Shown: positions 25,579 to 35,936 of the stretch, piece by piece
How the letters are laid out: each line of letters starts with the position of its first letter
Numbering within the stretch: the stretch's first letter is position 1
NCBI GenBank assembly: GCA_030549335.1
Contig: CM060198.1
Coordinates: 51,830,995 to 51,894,994 of the forward strand
Direction: 5' to 3'
DNA length: 64,000 nt
Origin: Pontederia crassipes
Taxonomy: Eukaryota; Streptophyta; Magnoliopsida; Commelinales; Pontederiaceae
Notes under the pieces: generated by a model
Seen by the model: only the letters and a program-made list of their open reading frames with translations
What the model was told of the DNA's origin: nothing
The model's database searches: none
Position numbers and translations under genes: made by a program

Positions 25579-26220
25579 TATTAATATTAATTTTTTATGA
25601 GGCCCAATAGAAGCTTTCATCATTGTCCCTTAAAGAAATTGGAAGGCCCATGTAAGGCCCATATAGTCAGAGGGCCGGGTGAAAAGGTTGTGTCCCATTA
25701 GATGTAACTCCGGGCTAATCCACGAATCAGCTATAATTAATTTATGCCGCATATTATATTTGAATTGAAGGTTTCATAGCCTGGAAGATATAAAACAATC
25801 AATATTAATTAATGTCTTAATAATAAATAATTTAAAGACGTTGATGTAGTTGATAGATGGGTTATTATTCGGAGATGGATTCACTTTAACCGCTTAAAAA
25901 TATCTTAATTTTTTGCTATATGTATTTTTTTTTTAAAAGAAATTATATAATCACAAAGGCATCGTAGTTCTTGCATGTATCAACTTTGTCTTCTTCATGA
26001 CGATCCTGCAGTGGCCTTCTTCTTTGCTAATTGGAGCCCCATAAGGATCCCTTGTGGCACAGCTTCAAGTGTGTTTTGTTATTAAACCGCCTTTCCAAAT
26101 TCTCGCCCCCAACACTTTGCCACCATTCGGTGATGATGAGATTGTCTTCAATCGGTAGGGGGCGGTGAAGACCACTCCTCCATCTACTTCGGCATCTAAT
26201 ATTCTCATTAATTGATCGAT
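22985..26220. other. Intergenic DNA, no gene recognised
   Basis: Contains the 3' UTR of the preceding gene, a T-run near 24183-24200, an (ATA)n microsatellite at 25537-25579 and generally AT-rich sequence. The GC-richer patch at 24000-24180 opens short frames on both strands with no recognisable domain. Confidence 0.4.
25537..25579. repeat. (ATA)n microsatellite
   Basis: About 14 trinucleotide units. Confidence 0.95.
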
Positions 26221-26363
26221 GGATCAAGTTGGACTGATTGGACCGGATAAAATCGAATCATCGGATCAATTGGATCAGATAAAAATTAGTAAAAATAAAA
26301 TAAAATAAAATAATGAGAATATTATATTATTACCTAAGGTCTTGCATAACAAAAGTTTATTTT

Positions 26364-26364
<1 letters not shown>

Positions 26365-26403
<39 letters not shown>
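26365..26403. repeat. (TAA)n microsatellite
   Basis: About 13 units, inside the hAT-type copy. Confidence 0.95.
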
Positions 26404-26405
<2 letters not shown>

Positions 26406-26537
26406 TTCAAATCAAACAACATAATTAGGCAAGTATAAATTAAATCATCAACTAAATAGTAGTTAAATAGAAATTTACAATAAAAATAAATATTGACGAA
26501 ATCTTTTGTATATATGTGACGTTGAAGCATAAATTCA

Positions 26538-26977
26538 AGTAAATTTTACTGAATATTTTTTAACTTTATCCTCTAATTTTACATTGTAATAAGACTGCCC
26601 TCCATTAACTGGTTTCATCAAATACTTTTTTAATATTATGTATGTATTTTATTTTTAAATAGTCTACCACATAAAGTCAAAATGATCGACCCTTTTCCAT
26701 GGTCGCGCGCTGATGAGGAGGGGCAGCGCCCCCTCCTCCTCTCCCTCCGGCCGACGAGAGAGGCCACACTCTTTTTTAATTATTATATGACTTTAATATT
26801 TATTTTATTTTTAGGTAGTATGACACATAAGTCAAATGATTGGATAACGATCTATATCCGGTCAAAAGGGTATTTGGTGAAATAAGTTAATAGTTGAGAG
26901 AGTCTGATTACAAATTAAAGTTGGAGAATAGAGTTGAGAAAGAAGTAAAGTTCGAGAGCATATAGTGAAATTTATCC
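26538..26977. mobile_element. Palindromic MITE, same family as 4209-10816
   Basis: The left half (agtaaatttt, ctttatcctctaattttaca, ggtttcatcaaatac) is mirrored on the right (gggtatttggtgaaataagtt, attaaagttggagaatagag, gtgaaattta). The centre near 26695-26770 is GC-rich (aggaggggcagcgccccctc). It has no coding capacity. It lies in the core of the hAT-type copy. Confidence 0.65.
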
Positions 26978-27221
26978 GTATAATTTTCAACTATATATAT
27001 AAATAATAGATTCAAAATTTATTTTATGTTTTAAGTTTTTTATTTTACAACTTGATCTGGTTGGCCGGGTCGCTCAAACCCTCGGATCGACTGGTTGGAT
27101 CCAAAGTTTTGATAGGGTCAAAATGGGACAACTCCGTGATAGAGTTTTAAGCGATCTGTGAGTGAGTCATTTTACTGTCCAGACACCAGTCCAACAAGTG
27201 GTGTCGAGTTTTTAAACATTG

Positions 27222-28385
27222 GTCAAATGCGACCATCGATGGGCGAGCTCGAATCTTAGACCCTACCTAGATGACGAAACTGATTTTGTCTTGCGGGCAT
27301 GGTGTGTTGGCATCGAAGGTAGAGAGCTTCATTTCCATTTCCATAACCGCCTAACACATTTGTTCCAAAGGATAATGCAATCCTTTGAGTCCTCACTCAT
27401 TTGGTTAGTGCTCTATATGTTGAGATGAGTCCAACTAAGAAAGAGAGCAGGGAAGAATCGAATGAGTAGATTGTGATGGAACAAAGAGATTCCAAACTCT
27501 CCTCGCAATGTTAGTGCACTTTGAGCAGTCACTTGATGCAATTGGTGAGTAGCTCATCTTGAGCCAATAACTATATAAAGCAACAAATTTGTTGTGAATC
27601 CTTCTAGTGCCAAATGGTTCACCTATGGTAATCTTTTTGTGTTCCAAGTGCAAATGGGGTTTCGAAGGACCAACAGAGCATGTCTATGTGTTGCTTAAGG
27701 CTGGGAGGAAAAATAGTACCTGCAGAAATCCACCATTGACACAACCGTAGTGGGCCTATCTACTTCCTCCAATGGGATAATCGTGTGGCTAGCCAACAAT
27801 GTCGATTCTACCCAAACATTTTTCACTATTTTTTTATAAAAAAATAAAATATCATCATTGTTTGGTAAAAGATTAGAACATTTGTTTGCACTTTGTTCCC
27901 CTAATGAAGACAATGATATTACAGGGTGGGCAAGAACAAATTTTCCTCTACTTTTTTTCTTCTTCTACAATTATTATTGTTGGGTCCACATATTTGTAAA
28001 ACTAGCGTTAGGTAACAAAAATAAAAGTAAAACTCTGTTCTCATAAGTTATTCTCGTATGAAACAACGCCGAGCTCTATCAATCGAGGTTAACAAATTTT
28101 ACCAATGTCTATGTAAACATTTTCTAATACTTGTGAGAGTATTTTGGTCATTCAATTTATTTACCCTTTTAATTTTTTCAGTTCTGAATCCTAGTAAAAT
28201 AATTTTCTTTCGTAAATAAGAAGCACATCACTTTCCTTATGAATATGGATTTTAGAGTTCGTGATGATAGTCTATATGTTCTACAATTCTTAAGAACATT
28301 TACTAGGTTAATAAGTTTTAGAACAATATACTTTTATTTTCATTTTATTTTTATGACAAGAACAATGTTGTTTTAGGGTGGAGTC
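27222..28385. other. Intergenic DNA, no gene recognised
   Basis: Several short frames of 60-75 codons occur on both strands, none with a domain I recognise. A decayed transposable-element interior is possible but unsupported. Confidence 0.35.
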
Positions 28386-30900
28386 GTAACACCCCGATTT
28401 TTTTCAAATTAAAAAATAATAATTTTCATAATTAAAAATAAATCCAAAATTTAGGATTTATTAAAGAAAGATGAAGTTTGAAAAGAAATAGAAATATATT
28501 TAGAGGATGTATAAAAGAAGGAGATAAGATAAGATAAGATAAGAAAAGTTTGTTGAGAATAAAAGTGTTCTTAGATCAGAGGTAAGAAAAGATGATTCCT
28601 AATTAAATTAGGAGTTGAAGTTATAATGAGTTAAGGATTCAAAATTTAATTTGAATCTAACTAGAAGTTTAGGATATAAAATAAGTTCTAATGAGAATTA
28701 AGATAAGAGTTTTATGTCCAAAAATATTTAGAAGATAAAATAATATTATTTTATTTCAAAAAAATAAATTACAGAAATAATAAATATTTATTTAATTATG
28801 AAATTCGGGAATAATTATATTTATGAGAGATAAAATAAAGAAAAGATAGTTAGAAGATGATTAGGGATAAAGTTGTGAAAGGAATTAGGACTTCTAATGA
28901 GGTTAAAATTAGGAGTTTTAAGGATAAAAATATTAAGGAAATAAAATAATAATAATATATTATTTTAATTCTAAAAATTAAGAGATGATGTCATTAATTA
29001 ATAATTTAAATCTGAAAATTTGTGAAAATAAAAGATGAATTATGGATAGGAAGTATGAATATGATTCCTAACTAAATTAGCACTTGTGAGACTTTTTCAT
29101 ATAAACAGGATCCCAAAAAATCTCTTCCAATTCATCTTTCTCTCATTCTTTACTTATTTTTTTCCTCCGTCTTTGGATTACATTTTCTTCTCTTTCAATG
29201 CATGTGCGTGATAGTTCTGATCAGCCTTCCAATCTCGCATCTACCCTCTGTCCAAGGACACTAGCATCATAATTAGTCATCATCGGATCACATCGAAAAA
29301 TGCAACCAAAGTCTCAACTTTTTAGGTAGTTTGAAACAGCGAAGATAGGTAAGATTTTGGATTCACTTTTGGATACAATGTCTTATTGAAATAGTTAAGT
29401 TGATGGATGAATTAGGATTGACATATGTTTTCCTATGTTTCATGAATAGTTTTATATAGTTTTTATGTCGAATGAAGCATTGTAAAAATTATGATAGGTC
29501 AAATTCTCGGGACAAAAGCACTAGAGTTCCACCACTCAGAACTCGGCCCGCGTAAAGATGAACCTGGTCGAAGTTCATCTGTATAGTTGAGACCCGATGC
29601 ATCGTCGCTCTGAATCCGACTCGGATTCGGAGTGAATCCGGCTCAGATTTAAGGCAGCCCGACCCGGGCTCTGCCACGATCATTTTTCGAATGTTCGAAT
29701 CCTTTTCCTTGATGACCCAACCCGTGTTGGGATTACTCTAGGCCACGTCACCCTGTGTGATGATAAGGTCAGCGAACCCGACCTGAGCCACCTTGGACCC
29801 GACCCGAGTTATGGTAGAAAAGATCGACATCGAGAGCTCGACCCGAGTCTCGATGAACGTGAACTGAGTCCAGCTAGTCACAGCTTGGCCCAAGTTTGAT
29901 GGCACCGACTTGGGTTCATAGAACTGGGAAGTAGTTATTATATTTTTTATTGTTATGATGTGCAATGACTATTCTAACCTTGTATAATAATGCTTAATAA
30001 AGAACAGTAAAGATGTTAATCTGGTCAACATATAAAAGATGTAAAATAAGACTTCTTGGCACCGAATGTCATCAAATCAAATCGTATAGAAAAAATGAAT
30101 GTGTGTATTAATGGCCCCACCACCCTAATCATTATCGTGGGTAAATAAAAGCTCCACACTTTTTTATCGAGCCTTGCCCTATTTTTTATCCTGGTTTGAT
30201 CCACTTTGACCATGCATGAAGTGTCATGAATATTCATAATAAAATAAGTCAAACTCGCATTAGGACAACACAAATGTTCTAGAAATTGTTTAAAGTAAAA
30301 GATATAAAGAAAGAACAGAAAGAATCAATCAAAAAAGCATCAAATGGAACCGAATCAAAAAAGAGGAAAGAATCGAAAGAAATAAGTGAATCGAACCGAA
30401 TTGATAGCATAATTTTTTCATATTGAAAGCTGACCTATTTGCATAAAATCTTCTTATCCAATTGTATTATCTTATGTATTGAGTATTTTTATACTTATAA
30501 AAATTTTATTTTCCTGAGTTTAAATCCCACCAATAATCGAACATGCAAAGGTGGAGACGTGTGCAATTAGAGATGTTTGTGATGCAATTGTACATGAGAT
30601 AGATGTTTAACTTATGTTATTTTATTTTCTTTTAATTGCTACTATGATGCAATAGTATGGATAGGAGGACCACTTTAGAACAATAGATATATTAGCTTTC
30701 GCATTCTTATGTGATTGGTTAATAATAATTAACTGTTAGTTTATTTTGTTATTTCTTTATGAATTATGTGAAAGCCCAATGGATACAAATGAATAGTAGA
30801 AAACATTAGCCCAAATAAATTCAAATGTTACGTGATGGGAGGGTAAAATTTCGCAATAACAAATTATTTTTACACTTTTTTTATTTTATAATTATTAATA
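28386..30900. mobile_element. Possible fossil LTR-element sequence (Gypsy-like start), unproven
   Basis: The stretch begins taacaccccgattttt, which resembles the 5' edge of some plant Gypsy LTRs, and continues purine-rich and AT-rich to about 29100, where atataaacagg could be a promoter. From 29520 to 29900 there are repeated phrases such as gacccgag and cgacccg. A comparable start and similar phrases recur from 61854 to the window end. No coding domain and no paired LTR is seen, so family and borders remain open. If real, it is an old and broken copy. Confidence 0.25.
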
Positions 30901-30925
30901 TGGGCTTATAAATTTGATATTTGAC

Positions 30926-31082
30926 GACAACAACAATAAAGTCTTATCCCACTAGGTGGATCATACGACGTCATTCCGCTCTATTAGTAATCAAACCTTT
31001 CGGTATATTATTCACCAATAGATCTTGCTCTATTAGTTCACCAAGTGTCCGTCTTGGCCTCCCTCTCCTTCTTTTAATAAAA
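30926..31082 (-). mobile_element. RTE LINE 3' end, 5'-truncated
   Basis: In minus orientation this matches the forward copy at 47090-47263: the complement of tattagtaatcaaacctttc and accaatagatcttgctctat is shared, and the element ends in the common ggataag(a/g)ctttattg plus TTG-like tail. A short internal deletion in the tail is visible. It is a 5'-truncated copy, as is usual for LINEs. Confidence 0.7.
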
Positions 31083-31904
31083 ATAAAAATAAAAACAAAA
31101 CCTTAGGTTGTTCTCGTATGAGTTTTTCGGTGCACAATCTGAATCAAAAGGCAAAGACCATTTCAAATATTCTTCAAAATGTTAAAAGGAGGTGGCCAGA
31201 GTTAGCTCGCGTATTTGGACACCTTAGACAGACAGTGTTCGCTAGCGAAGCTACCTAGCAAATAAAGGATTCATCACAGGACCCAATCCGGCATGTTCAC
31301 TCGAACATGGAGCTCGCCAATGCATGTCATGTATATGGATAAGCCGCACAGCCAGGCGTGGGAGGTTTTTTGCTGGACCTGGATGTCCTTGTGTATCTTT
31401 TGTTTGCTTCTTGGCAGCATCTTGTCCCCCCCCTCCCTCGTTGAGTCTGCGACTGAGCTGCATCAGTGCCTGCATGGCTGCTCATTTCCTGCGCAGGTTT
31501 TGTCTCATCCATCTGTCGATTATAAAATCAAATTGGTACTGTTCAAAAGATCAACAAGTAGATTATCTTACGAAGACAAATTTACTTCTTTTTTATAATG
31601 CGAGACCTATTAGTTAATTTTTTCTGCACACATCTTTGCAGTCAGTTTCTTTCTGCAAACATTTGAATGCAGCGTTTCAGCTTTTCCTCTATACAATAGA
31701 AACCAGTTTCAGGGATGGCCTTCCAATGCATTCATGATTCATGGGAACAGCGCCCTGTGAGCACTGCTGTCTACGTTAATATCTTAATTTCAAACCTCTC
31801 TACTCTCTAGCACTTTATTGGAGAATGAATCCAACATTGGCAACACACAAATGCATCATGCATAAAAGATTGGGTGCTCTTAATTCCACTCCATTTTCTT
31901 TTTA

Positions 31905-32413
31905 CCTTTCTTAAACTACTGCGAATTACTACATCTAATTTCAAAGTATGAACTTCATTTTTTAAGTACTTAAACTATCGTGATTTTTTTTAGTTTGGTC
32001 ATTCCGTTCAATTTCGTCGACTTCTTCGTTATTTTTTATTTTTTACATTTGTGAAAAGTCTATTATACCCCTGCGTTAGTCCACTTTTACATATAAAATA
32101 TAATAATAAATATAAAAATATTTTTTTAAAAAGGAAAAACACGATGAAGGGGGTCACCCCCCTCCCTGCGAGTCGCCGGAGGTCGCAGGGAGGGGGTGAA
32201 GCCCTTCATCGTATTTTTTTAAAAAATATTTTTATATTTGTTATTATATTTTTTATGTAAAGGTGGACTGACACAGGGGTGTAATAGACTTTTCAGAAAT
32301 GTCAAAAATAAAAAATAACGGAGAAGTCGACGGAATTGGACGGAAGGACCAAACTGAAAAAATCACGATTAAATGTGATAATTCGCGATAATTTAGGGGA
32401 GGTCAGAGGAAAT
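31905..32413. mobile_element. Palindromic MITE with about 200-bp inverted arms
   Basis: The arms pair as gtgattttttttagtttggtc (left) with its near complement gaccaaactgaaaaaatcac (right), then gtcgacttct with agaagtcgac, and gaaaagtctattata with its complement. The centre is a GC-rich stem (about 32141-32213) in which cctccctgcga pairs with tcgcagggagg around an 8-base loop. The left arm has about 50 extra bases. It has no coding capacity. The mechanism (Mutator or hAT) is unknown. Confidence 0.8.
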
Positions 32414-32420
32414 AACCCTA

Positions 32421-33094
32421 ATTCTTAATGCCACTTCTCTCTTGCCCATTTTATCCTTACTTTTTTAAACTATAAAATCAACTTATACTATTTTAATAGT
32501 GGAAGTTGAAGGGTCTCCTCTCTTTTTTCAACGACATAATTCATTACTTTATAATAATTAACATCAAAAGTATTTATTTTTAAAATATTATAAGATCAAA
32601 GATCCTTTTTTCTATTTCATCAAAAATAAAATTATTATTTTAAATAATTAACATGAAAAGTTTTTAATATTATAATTTTTACTTTGTTTTACTATATTTA
32701 TTGTATCACAGTGCCTATATTTTATTCAACTTATTTAATATTTTATATTTATTATGACACTAAAATATGATGCTATGTCAAATAAGCTGAATAAAATATC
32801 AAATAAACTGAATAAATATAGACACTGTTAACAATTATATACAAAGTAAAAATTATAATGTTAAAATGTTTTCATGTTAATCATTTAAAATGATAATCTT
32901 ATTTTTGAAGAAAGATAAAATGGATATTTGATCTTCTAATATTATAAAAAAAATAAAAACTTTTAATGCTAATCATTATAAAATAATAAATTCTATGTTG
33001 AAGAGAGAGAGTAGATTCTTGATCTTTCACTAAAGGATTTTATAGTTTTAAAAAGTAAGGGTAGAATGAGTAAAAGTGGAGTGACATTAAGAAT
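32421..33094. mobile_element. Second palindromic MITE, adjacent to the first
   Basis: A 674-bp AT-rich near-palindrome. The ends attcttaatgccact and agtgacattaagaat are inverted repeats, followed inward by ttactttttt/aaaaagtaa, actataaaatc/gattttatagt and a long chain of matching blocks to the centre near 32755. It starts only about 8 bases after the neighbouring palindromic element ends. Confidence 0.75.
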
Positions 33095-33510
33095 TGTGAA
33101 GTGGCATTAAGGCACCTAAAAAATTATCACACCATAACACTGACAGACAAAGAGACCGGGCCATGCCTATGAACAACAAAGCCTATGGACTATGGAGACA
33201 GGGCATCCTCTTATAGCTGTTTAAACGATGCACAAAGTACCCAGAGAGTGCATTGGCTTTTTAAAATTTCCTTTTCTTAGTTCTTCCTTCTGATTCAACC
33301 CACATTTCCAAATGGGAAAGTTTGATTTGTGTCACTTGCTCGTTCGGATGGCATTGTACTTCATATCTGGTATTTGATCTTGATCTTGCTTTTTTTTTCT
33401 CCTCTCCTCTTGGTCGGTCTCTTCACTTACCTTCCTCCTTTTGCTTTTGCACAGTACTTCTAGTTCTTTGTGAGCATAAATTTATGTTGACCTGACATGC
33501 ATCTCTCTCT
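33095..33510. other. Presumed promoter region of the X8 protein gene
   Basis: No frame of note. A pyrimidine-rich run (33385-33450) precedes the signal-peptide exon. Confidence 0.3.
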
Positions 33511-33544
33511 ATGAAGAAGAATCCTGCTTCTGTTAATCTCATAT

Positions 33545-34056
33545 ATGTTTCTTTTTACATTTCTGTCTTCAGGAGGCAGTGTGCTGGGAGTCGATGGCCA
33601 GGTACTGTGTGCATTAATTGTTCAAGCTTTTTCATCCTTAGCTGATGCGATTATGTTTGTGCAATATATCTAGTTTGATTGATATTTGTGAGCGATGAAA
33701 CCAGAAAACGTGGTGTGTAGCAAAGCCGTCGACTGCGGATACTTCCCTGTTGGAGAACCTGCATTTTGCTTGCTCCACGGCAGACTGCAGCCTGTTCGCG
33801 AGGCATGGTACGTGCTTCCTCCCTGACAGCCTCATTTCCCATGCTTCCATCGCCATGAACCTCTACTACCAGTCCAATGGAAGAAACCCCTGGAACTGCC
33901 ACTTCAATGCCACTGGACTCATTGTCCTCGCAGAACCAAGTATGCCTAATCACCTCATAATTGTTTTTTTTCCTTCAGTATATGGTCTTTTCACTGAGTT
34001 GCTTATTGTTGTCTTTCCTTTTGGTTTCAGGTTATGGCAAATGCATATATGCATGA
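33545..34056 (+). CDS. Small secreted X8 (CBM43) domain protein
   Basis: Exons 33545-33601, 33705-33939 and 34031-34056 join in frame to give about 105 residues. After a hydrophobic leader the protein reads VLGVDGQ|KTWCVAKPS, then a full X8 domain: FACSTADCS, GTCFLPDSL, a SHASIAMNLYYQS(N)GRN block, WNCHFNATG and the last Cys in YGKCIYA, six conserved Cys in all. X8/CBM43 modules bind beta-1,3-glucan (callose); short stand-alone members such as the olive allergen Ole e 10 are secreted, and others act at plasmodesmata. Oddity: the leader frame extends upstream through RRILLLLISY to a stop, while the natural-looking start at 33511 (MKK) is one base out of frame. The start at 33545 is therefore a fallback that gives a short leader. 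All introns are GT-AG. The mature domain is intact. A GT/GA microsatellite begins about 26 bases after the stop. Confidence 0.8.
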
Positions 34057-34081
34057 ACAGGAAGATGTAAGGCTTGATATC

Positions 34082-34092
34082 TGTGTGTGTGC

Positions 34093-34176
<84 letters not shown>
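34082..34176. repeat. Compound (GT)n(GA)n microsatellite
   Basis: GT-rich run 34082-34107 followed directly by about 35 GA units to 34176, in the likely 3' UTR of the X8 gene. Confidence 0.95.
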
Positions 34177-34178
<2 letters not shown>

Positions 34179-34971
34179 CTAGATACATTTGCTTGTCGTT
34201 TTCAGGTCATGCATATAACAAGACTGAACCGTAGTTTGAATTAACTTATCAGATTATAATTTTTTGTGTGCCTTGCTTATAACGGTGCATCTGGTGGATA
34301 CTTCATACTTGGAATGGTTGTGTGCACTAACTTGGCTCAATAACGATAACCATACACAGTGACTTATGAAGTGAAGCATGGAACCATACTGGAGATGCCA
34401 GAAGGTGTCATTTGGAGACAAGTTTGGTTTTGAATCACTTTGCCACAGCCCCATGGTCTGAGAAATGTATACTTTTTTGCACATTGTTGTCTGAAAAACC
34501 TGAATGTTAGCTACCGATAACAGCTTGTTGTATCTTTTTTCAGCCGAATTTGCTTAGTTGTGTTGCTGTAACTTATGAGCATCTGCTTTAGCAGAAGCCG
34601 AACAGCTATGTTATAGCAGGAAATCTCCTGCTTTTCTCCTTGAAAGAAGCAAAATAAGTTTGCAACCCTATTCATTTTTCTGCATTACAAGAAACCAAGC
34701 ATTCTGACACTGGTATGCTTAGATGTGAGGTCCCCGAGTCATTGAATTTTTGCATAATCAAAGTATTTCACCATATTTTCAGAGAGAAATTAACAGGAAA
34801 CATGTGACATTTGATGTAAGTGGCATCTCGCAGGCTTTAACAGGTTGGTTCAATGAAGGAGATCAGCTTGAAATCTACAAGCGGATCTTGCAAATGCCAG
34901 AAGTATAACAACTCATTTCAGGGCTTCTATGTTTACGGATTCTGTATCTAAAGTCGCATAATTTTTGGATG

Positions 34972-35115
34972 CTCCAGGGACCAAGATTCAACTATACTTG
35001 CTGAAAACAACATTAGCCTGTTGGACCATGCCCTGCAATTAATCTCCAGGGACCAAGATTCAACTATACTTGCTGAAAACAACATTAGCCTGTTGGACCA
35101 TGCCCTGCAATTAAT
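34972..35115. repeat. Perfect 72-bp tandem duplication
   Basis: Units 34972-35043 and 35044-35115 are identical, beginning ctccagggaccaagattc. The lack of any mismatch implies a recent event. It lies between genes; I see no coding role although the unit length is a multiple of three. Confidence 0.95.
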
Positions 35116-35880
35116 CTCTTATGTAAATACGATTTTATCAGTCTACCCAGAAATCATTCCACAGAATCTTACCTCAATGTTCTTTTTCATGGGCTAACTT
35201 TTCACTTGCATTCATATCAGTTACTCATCTTGTTCCACTGAAACATGTACAAACTTTTTAGCAAATTAAAGATGAAAAAGGTATCAACATAAGACCATGA
35301 TCATTGCTCATAATAAAAGCCAAATTCTTCGAAGCAAGATAACAAGAAAAGAAAAGGCTTGGCACAAAAGGTAGACGTAAAAAACATAAGACCATGATCA
35401 TTGCTCATAATAAAAACTTAGGATATTTGATATTCAATGGAGCTTAACTTGTTTCCATGCTGCCTCGAGACAAAGTATGACATTGACCCCAAACTTTGCG
35501 ACATGATCATCCAGGGCGTTGATCTGTGTGAAACAAAAGGACATTTGTCTTTTTTTCTTTATCTCAATCTTTTCACAGAGTAGAATCCATGGAGAGCTCC
35601 AATGGCTCGCTCAGTTCCAAAAGCACCCAACAGCTGCTGCTCCGAATTGGTCAATATCAGGCTTCGTCTTTGCCTTTTTGCTCACTTTCTCGCTGTCGCC
35701 ATGAACACCTTTCCCTTGGCTCGATAACTCACCCATACCTTTCCCTCTTGGAGTTCTCTTCCTGTCCCTTTGCAGCCTTTCTAAACATTCCCTATTTTAT
35801 TTCTTTCAAATCTCAGCGCTTCCCGCCATGCTCCCTCCACTGTCACCTCTGCTGCTATTAGCTGTTTTGTTATGCGTCTC
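35116..35880. other. Intergenic DNA upstream of the LRR receptor gene
   Basis: Holds a 33-bp direct repeat (aacataagaccatgatcatt...) at 35286-35318 and 35383-35415, 97 bases apart. Short frames at 35519-35861 have no recognisable product. Confidence 0.5.
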
Positions 35881-35882
35881 TC

Positions 35883-35890
35883 TATAAGAG
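35883..35890 (+). promoter_or_regulatory. TATA box of the LRR receptor pseudokinase gene
   Basis: TATAAGAG. An in-frame ATG at 35892 follows at once and would lie upstream of any start site set by this box, so the next ATG (35937), which begins a clean signal peptide, is preferred. Confidence 0.55.
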
Positions 35891-35936
35891 ATTGCAGTCA
35901 CTCCACTCCCTCTCTCCTTTAGGCTACAGCTTGGCA

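Larger units (their letters stand above)
26225..27221. mobile_element. hAT-type MITE copy, diverged, interrupted by another MITE
   Basis: The left part (caagttggactgattggacc and the following gatc-rich phrases) and the right part (27045-27221, ending tttttaaacattg) match the terminal style of the copies at 52251-52954 and 62337-63017: ggacc/ggttc-rich arms around an AT-rich core ending in cattg. The middle holds a (TAA)n run (26365-26403) and a palindromic MITE. No matching 8-bp duplication could be found, so the left border is uncertain. Confidence 0.45.

Noticed and set aside
31293-31598. Open frame with a hydrophobic stretch (CIFCLLLGSILSPPS) and a possible donor at 31496, as first exon of the X8 gene
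   Set aside because: Its phase does not fit the X8 exons, and a proper leader (FLFTFLSSGGSVLGVDGQ) lies directly before the domain at 33545-33601.
35892-35936. In-frame upstream ATG of the LRR receptor gene
   Set aside because: It lies two bases after the TATA box and adds a non-hydrophobic leader; the ATG at 35937 starts a clean signal peptide.
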